64,000 nucleotides of DNA, taken from positions 1,736,001-1,800,000 of the forward strand of contig NC_091967.1 in assembly GCF_036711975.1 (NCBI RefSeq), written 5' to 3'. The notes beneath the pieces were generated by a model, which searched no databases, was not told the DNA's origin, and saw only the letters and a list, made by a program, of their open reading frames with translations. The stretch is from Onthophagus taurus. Its lineage: Eukaryota > Arthropoda > Insecta > Coleoptera > Scarabaeidae. Both the position numbers and the translations under genes were made by a program. Of the stretch, positions 58,096 through 64,000 are shown one piece after another (positions within the stretch are counted from its first letter, which is position 1; each line of letters opens with the position of its first letter).

Positions 58096-59580
58096 TAAAA
58101 TACCAAAAACAAGCGCACCCCGAACATTTTTATTGATTTTTATTGAAACTAACACTTGACCTAGAACTAGAAACATTCAGATTTAGCTGTGCGTCTCTTG
58201 TTGATACAAATGACTTAAACAAGAGAGTTTTGACTTAACAGAGTGTTGTGAAGTGCAAAAACATTCTTAAATGATAAATGTCGGCGTCCATTAGAAACTA
58301 CATAATTCAACGAGCAATAAAAAGTCCGCCTGTGCCGGAATGAGTCCAAGAAGACGCTTTTAGCGGCGTATTTCGCCTTGGCATGGCTTCAAGGACACGA
58401 GGCTGCATTAATTGCCGTGGAGATTCGGAGCGAACTCTGTAAACTTCATCATGCCATCGCCACTAGAAAGACCCGACTCGAAACTAGTGTTTACGTATCT
58501 GAGAAGTCTTCGGATTTAGCGAGGCTTTCCCGTCAAGAGGCCGACGTTTTAAAAAGTTTGTTTATAGAGTGCCCCCCTCGGCGTCGCGGCGCTCCGCAGT
58601 TAATACGACACCACGTGGAGCCTGTAATGACCCGGCAGATGGCGCTTCGCTCATACCGCTCTCTGGCCAATTAAGCCGACCCGGCGGGTAACCCTCTTGT
58701 CTCAATTAACACGGCTTTTGTACCCTTTTTTTTTAACTCTACTCTCGTTTCCGTTTGTTCTTCCTCTCTTTTTACTGGTTCAACATTTCCAGCACTTTTA
58801 TTTTCAATCGTAAATCGAGCACCAATTATTATTTGATTATTTGTCCGCGGGTTTTATGACCAAGAGATCAAATTCACAACAATTTCACATCAAATCAAAT
58901 AATAAAAATGATTTTGTAACCTTCTATAATAACCAGAAGAAACGAAAATCAAATTTAGACAACACTGAGAATCGGGTTATTCGAAATTGAAATTTTATTT
59001 ATCATCACGACGTATTTTTCTGGCGACTGTCACATTGAATAATGCAGGTCCGAATCAAGGCGAACTCGACGACGACTACGTTCGGATGCAGATGCGACAC
59101 GGTCGCGTGCCTATCCTGCACATTATGAGTTGGGAGTGGAAACTTCCCCATTTTTATTGTCGCTAGGTACCGAAATTGCCTACCGGCGGAAGCGGCACGA
59201 AATATTACCATGGTCCTTTAAAATGCAAAGTACATTTAACAGAGAAAAATTATATTTTGTGCATGCTGAATTGGTCCTTTTTAAAGATTCTCGTTTCCAC
59301 CATTTATTTTCAAACGTATCCACTGAACTGTGCTACAATAAATTTAAACATATAAGTATGAAAATTATCACGGAAAATTATAACTAGAACTAATACTAGC
59401 CTTGTCACTAAAATTAACTAAACCAAGCACTATCAATAGAATTAACATTAGACCTGCAACTTGAAACATTCGGGTTTAGCACTATTACTATGTAGAACTA
59501 ACTAAGACGGCAAAACCCGAATGATTCTAGTTCTAGGTATAGTGTTAGCTCTAGTTTTATACTTGCATTGCCACTAAGCT
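58096..59580. other. Non-coding region with palindromic-repeat monomers and a GC-rich stretch
   Basis: A half-unit of the 127-bp family lies at about 58147-58200 (GACCTAGAACTAGAAACATT, TGTGCGTCTCTT), and a full diverged unit at about 59435-59570 (CATTCGGGTTTAGC ... GCAAAACCCGAATG). The stretch 58330-58720 is GC-richer; the frame 58378-58674 there has no recognisable domain. No gene is supported. Confidence 0.4.
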
Positions 59581-59817
59581 TCTCATGCAGACTCACTTCC
59601 CAAGAAACTTGATGATGAGGGCTGAAAATGCCACAACAGGCTATTCCTGCATGGCAAAGCGCTCCTCAAGTACCGATTGGAGTGTGGCTAGTAAAGTCGT
59701 CACTTACACTTCCGTCGACCAGGCGATTCAAACGTTTAAGCCGTTCAAGTCGCCTGGAGAAGACAATATCTTTCCTGCTTTGTTACAGCAAGACTGTTGT
59801 TGCCTATTTTGGTAAAA

Positions 59818-60733
59818 AAATATTTATTAATTATTGTTAATTAACAATAAAGACAAAACAGAATTACTAAAGAAGAACGGAGTCTATCAACTACAATGCG
59901 ACACATGCCAGGCAATATATATCGGAGAGACGGGAAGAACATTGCAACAGCGTATTAAGGAACACAAAACCAGAGAAAACTCGGCATTTGGAAGACACTT
60001 ACTCTTTTCACAATATGACTTTAAAGAACAGGAAAACGTCAAAATACTACACCAGATTAGTAAGGGCACACACATGGAACTTTTGGAGCAATATGAAATA
60101 GATCGTTTTCTTCATAACAATCCCAAAGAGAAACTGCGCAATGAACAACTAATTCCACAACAAACCCCATTATACACATACTTAAAACATCCATATCCAC
60201 CATATAAAGGACAAGCAAAATTTTTAACAAAAGAGAGAGCGTAGTTAGGAGGCGACTAGTGCTGCTGCATTGTTAAAATAGAGAGGCCCCGAATTACGAA
60301 TAAAATAAGAAGATTAAGTTCACGTTTTATTTTGATTTTGATTCGATATTTTATTTCTTCAAATATGTTAATATTACTTGTGTGTGCCTTTGCATTTTGT
60401 TCGGATTGTACATTCCCTTTTTTGTTTTCTACTTTACCGATCAGCGCAACCTAACCTCACCAACAACTCTGTTTTCCCGCTAAAATTACACCATGTTCTT
60501 CACGATTAAAAATTTTTTAGTTTTTGAAATTTAACATGTTCACGTGCGTTTATAATATCTGACGTAAGTTTATACTATGATTTTAATCCGTTTGATTTAT
60601 ATTTTATAATATTTTGTACTTATAGAGGTCTTCTGAAGACGGCCAGGTGGCTGAAATTAATAAAGACAATTAACATAATTAAACATATCACCTTAGTAAA
60701 TAAAGATTTATTACCTACTTTATTACCTACTTT
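59818..60733 (+). mobile_element. 5'-truncated Penelope-like element with 12-bp target duplication
   Basis: ATTTTGGTAAAA occurs at 59806-59817 and 60734-60745, and joining the flanks restores the LINE frame. The insert carries a GIY-YIG endonuclease end and a 3' region with TTCTGAAGACGGCCAGGTGG, similar in style to other Penelope 3' ends. It ends in a short TTACCTACTTTA repeat. Confidence 0.8.
59834..60244 (+). pseudogene. Penelope GIY-YIG endonuclease fragment
   Basis: Encodes GVYQLQCDTCQAIYIGETGR, the GIY-YIG core (VYQ ... IYIG) with the following Arg, and then LQQRIKEH with the conserved Glu-His block. The C-terminal tail is intact to a stop at 60244. The reverse transcriptase is missing because the copy is 5'-truncated. 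It is a different Penelope lineage from the one at 36-38 kb, judging by sequence. Confidence 0.8.
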
Positions 60734-61854
60734 ATTTTGGTAAAAGTTTTTAGAGCGGGTGTCGTCTGGAAATATGTACCGGCACAATGGACTAAGATAA
60801 TAGTATCTTATATACCTAAAGCGGACCGTTCGGCCCCTACTCCTAATGCCTTTCGACCCATCATTTCTGTTGAAAACCCTTGAAAAAGTTCTGAAACGGT
60901 ATATCCGTACGGTGCCACTGGTACTTATCAAACGGAATAAAAAAAATCAGCAGAATTAGTTCTACACAACTTAGTTGGTAGAGTATCCAGGACGCTACAG
61001 GATAAAAAAATCGTGGTTTGTGCGTTTCTGGATATAGAAGGAGCGTTCAACAACGCAATACCACCATCTCTTGAAAAAGTTGCTCTTGACAGGGGAGTGG
61101 AAGCAACTATAGCGGATTGGATCCGCAATATGCTTGATAGTAGAATAGTCTCTACTTCACTCCACGATGATGCGATATGCTTCAGGCCGGGAGATGGCTG
61201 CCCGCAGGGAGGGATGTCATCTCTCCTGCTTTGGTCTCTCCTGGTTGACGATCTGATTGCGATAGCCGAAGCCGTTGGTCTAGAAATACAAGGAACACAA
61301 GGCTGATGACATTGTCGTTATGCTCAAAGGAATCTGTTTGTCGAGGATATGTAAAGTCCTCCAGGTGACCCTAGATACCATTTGCGCTTGGTGTAAGGGA
61401 GAGAACTTCTCGATAAACTCGCAAAAGACAATTGTTAATTTTTGGACTAATCCGCCCAACTATCCAAGGTGAACAAATTTTTTTCTTAAAGGAAGTCAAA
61501 TATTTAGGAGTAATCCTAGACAAAACCTTATCATGGAATGGACATTTGCAGGAAGTTTAGATTAGCTAGATTATCCTTGTGGACTTGTCGCAGTCTTTGT
61601 GGACAAAATTGGGGTCTTACCCCTGAAAGACTGTACTGGCTATGTGACTGTGATTAGACTTATGATCACATACGGAGCAGCAGCCTGGTATAAGAAAATC
61701 CGACAGACTCTCTGGTGCGATAAGCACAACGCCAACTCTAGCAATGGAGGTTCTGCTTCTCCTATCTCCTCTGCATTTGCTTATAGAGAAAGTGGCTAGA
61801 ACAACCATTTACAGATTTAAGCAATATGCTCAAAACTGTTCCGAAATGTCCTAC

Positions 61855-62960
61855 CAATGGGTTGCGGAAGACATTATAAGCATTGATACTATGCTATCAA
61901 TGCCGCCAAATTTGGCAGGATCACTATCGGTGATTAATGCTCGATACGAGATTGTACTGCCTGAGCGGCAGTCCTGGATCGAAAATGAAAATTCTCTGGT
62001 TCGGGCAGACATTTGCTTGTACACAGATGGATCAAAAACGCCTGAAGGGGTAGGTGCAGGAGTATACTGCCAGACACATCGAATTAAGCAAGCCTACAGC
62101 CTGGGTACGTACTGTACTGTATTCCAGGCGGAAGTATTTACTATTGACATGGGTGCTAAAATCCTTCTTGAAAGAGGGGTGAAGAACATGACAGTACGAA
62201 TTTTCTCCGACAGTGAAGCCGCTCTCCAGGCGCTGCAAGCCATGAAAACGGTGTCGGCTCTGGTTAATGATTGTAAGAGAACATTAAACACACTGAGTTG
62301 TGATAACAGAGTCTCTCTGATCTGGGTCCCGAGTCACTCTGGGGTTGCTGGCAATGAAGCGGCAGATAAGCTAGCACGAGATGGCAGCGCTGAAGCGTTT
62401 GTGGGGCCGGAACCAGCAGTTGGTGTATCATTTGCGATGGCCAAATATAGGATTGAACTGTGGGCTGAAGAGAGACTTCACCTACTGTGGACCAGTTCTC
62501 CTGGAATGAGACATGCTAAGGTGTTTATTAACATCGCCACTGTCAAACCTGGGAACCAATGGGTTGCGGAAGACATTATAAGCACTGATACTATGCTATC
62601 AATGCCGTCAAATTTGGCAGGATCACTATCGGTGATTAATGCTCGATACGAGATTGTACTGCCTGAACGGCAGTCCCGGATCGAAAATGAAAATTCTCTG
62701 GATCAAAAACGCCGGAAGGGGTCGGAGCAGGAGTATACACCTCGAATTAAGCAAGCTTACAGCCTGGGTACGTACTGTACTGTATTCCAGGCGGAAGTAT
62801 TTGTTATTGACATGGTTACTAAAATCCTTCTTGAGAGAGGGGTGAAGAACATGACAGTACGAATTTTCTCAGACAGTCAAGCCGTGAAAACGATGTCGGC
62901 TCTGGTTAATGATTATAAGAGAACATTAAACACACTGAGTTATGATAACAGAGTTTCTTT
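61855..62960 (+). repeat. Tandem duplication of the LINE RNase H region, offset 702 bp
   Basis: CAATGGGTTGCGGAAGACAT starts at 61855 and again at 62557. The second copy follows the first closely but has deletions (about 40 bp in the TDGSK region and a few residues at the SDSxAALQ motif), so its catalytic residues are lost. The frame stays open across both copies. Confidence 0.88.
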
Positions 62961-62964
62961 CTAG

Positions 62965-64000
62965 CTTTAGATCGTATACAAATTGTGCTTTTGCAACTTT
63001 ATTGACACATAAATTTATTTACCTATAATATACTCGACACGTAACCATTATTAAAATAAACGAGCGGCGTTGCGGGTTTTTCTATAATGACATGTTCCTC
63101 ACGTATCGATTATGACAAATAACACTTTATTTACCGTTACGAATACGTTCTCGCGGAAGCTAGTGGCTTAGTGGCTTATTTCTAATTTTCCGCTAGTGAC
63201 CTTTTTGTTTTATGGTTAACATCTAACTGTATCACTGATATCATTAAAAAACAAGACGATTAAAACTCTTCTTGTTCAACATTTTTGAAAAATATTTTAT
63301 TTATTGAGTAAGTTAAACCACGTAACACCTAACGGAGTTGACACGTTGACGTTTAATATACTGGAGGAAAATGTGGTTCATGCAATTTGTTCACGTTGAG
63401 ATATTAACAACGTCATGGTCGAAAATTTGTCGCAGAAACAAAACTACCTATTTTTAATAACATAAATAACTCGTCAAAATAAAATTATATTCGTATACAC
63501 AATTTTAGATTGCAAATCCGATAACGTTAATAAATATCCATACATAGTTGGGATTTTGAACAAAGAGAGGAATTATTTGGAATTGGTTTTCCTATAATTT
63601 AAAATTGAATATATTTGTCATGTTCCCAATTTACTATCGAAATTACATTTTTATTTGTGCATTTATTTGAGTTGAAAAATCAATAAAATACATAATGCAG
63701 AATACAAAGATCTAGTTCTTGGGTACATAAAAGAGTTAGTTCAGTTTCTCATTATTGTACTTATTGAATGTCTTTGATGTTAAATGAGGCAGTACTCAAA
63801 GATAAAATTGTCTTACGTACAATATGGGTGTATCGGTTACTACATTGGCATTTCCTTTGATGTTTATTATATCGGATACAAATTGTGTGATACATTCTAA
63901 ATAACGGGTTTATCGTATAAATGGATATTGTAGCGAAGGATGTGATGATTGATTTATTATCTTAGAATATGGTAAATTCGGTGACTAAACGTTTAATTGT
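62965..64000. other. AT-rich non-coding stretch
   Basis: I see no gene, repeat end or RNA gene here. Confidence 0.4.

Larger units (their letters stand above)
59587..62964 (+). mobile_element. RNase H-bearing LINE (I/R1/LOA type), degenerate, with a nested Penelope fragment
   Basis: RT pieces on the + strand at 59640-59805 and 60746-61310, and an RNase H region at 61744-62964 with an internal tandem duplication. The Penelope fragment lies at 59818-60733 between duplicated ATTTTGGTAAAA. The exact LINE ends were not found. Confidence 0.75.
59640..62964 (+). pseudogene. LINE polyprotein: RT and duplicated RNase H
   Basis: 59640-59805 encodes the RT opening (VDQAIQTFKPFKSPGEDNIFPALLQ). After the Penelope insert, 60746-60880 has YVPAQWTKIIVSYIPKA and FRPIIS. 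61013-61306 has VVCAFLDIEGAFNNA, the usual catalytic Asp region, and GDGCPQGGMSS, LLVDDLI. The YADD region is broken near 61310 by a frameshift. 61744-62964 is one long frame with an RNase H domain (ICLYTDGSKTPEGVGAGVY, FSDSEAALQAL, WVPSHSGVAGNEAADKLAR), followed by a second partial copy. Non-functional. Confidence 0.8.

Noticed and set aside
58378..58674. 98-residue frame in a GC-rich patch
   Set aside because: No domain, no splice context and no family likeness; long open frames are expected where stop codons are rarer.

Overview
This window looks like insect genomic DNA, probably from a beetle. It is AT-rich, carries intron-split genes with 45-70 nt mini-introns, and is packed with typical insect transposons: piggyBac, Tc1/mariner, hAT, Penelope and several non-LTR retrotransposon clades. 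The order Coleoptera is an inference from general character; the class is much safer. I found no bacterial, organellar or CRISPR features and no tRNA or rRNA gene.

Three host genes lie in the left half. (1) A complete Chk1 checkpoint kinase gene runs on the + strand (487-9574, 7 exons, 442 residues). (2) A complete secreted neutral lipase gene of the pancreatic-lipase/phospholipase A1 type lies on the - strand (10555-11805, 6 exons, 324 residues), converging on Chk1 across an 822-bp palindromic element. (3) A complete polycystin-1-like gene occupies the - strand from 31051 to 12253 (16 exons, 2060 residues: signal peptide, REJ region, GPS-like motif, PLAT, multi-pass channel region). Every exon junction of all three was traced by hand and the reading phases close. 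A fourth gene may begin at 35606 (+) with a signal-peptide exon; if so, the rest of the window would be its first intron.

The introns record repeated insertion. Chk1 intron 4 (7.4 kb) holds an old mariner-type remnant split by a 2.87-kb foldback element, then an RTE retrotransposon fragment split by a 1.98-kb piggyBac. Three polycystin introns, each about 60-110 bp when the insert is removed, were each expanded to about 4 kb by one element: two mariner-type elements with terminal TACAGGRTGTC motifs, and a second foldback element (3.80 kb). Both foldback elements have 9-bp target duplications and long arms built from direct repeats.

The right half (31-64 kb) is mostly transposons, with boundaries fixed by target duplications in many cases: a degenerate hAT whose ends are packed with TATCGATA motifs (31288-34182); a Penelope-like element (36.1-38.3 kb); an array of about fifteen 127-bp palindromic repeats interrupted by a LINE (40.3-43.6 kb); a piggyBac containing a mariner that itself contains a LINE and a tiny hAT MITE (46442-52047); an apparently intact hAT with a two-exon 490-residue transposase (53693-56026); a third piggyBac (56.1-58.1 kb); and a LINE with a duplicated RNase H region, interrupted by a Penelope fragment (59.6-63.0 kb). 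Between these lie unique, somewhat GC-richer stretches (39.3-39.9, 44.4-44.9, 45.8-46.3, 52.4-53.5, 58.3-58.7 kb) without recognisable genes.
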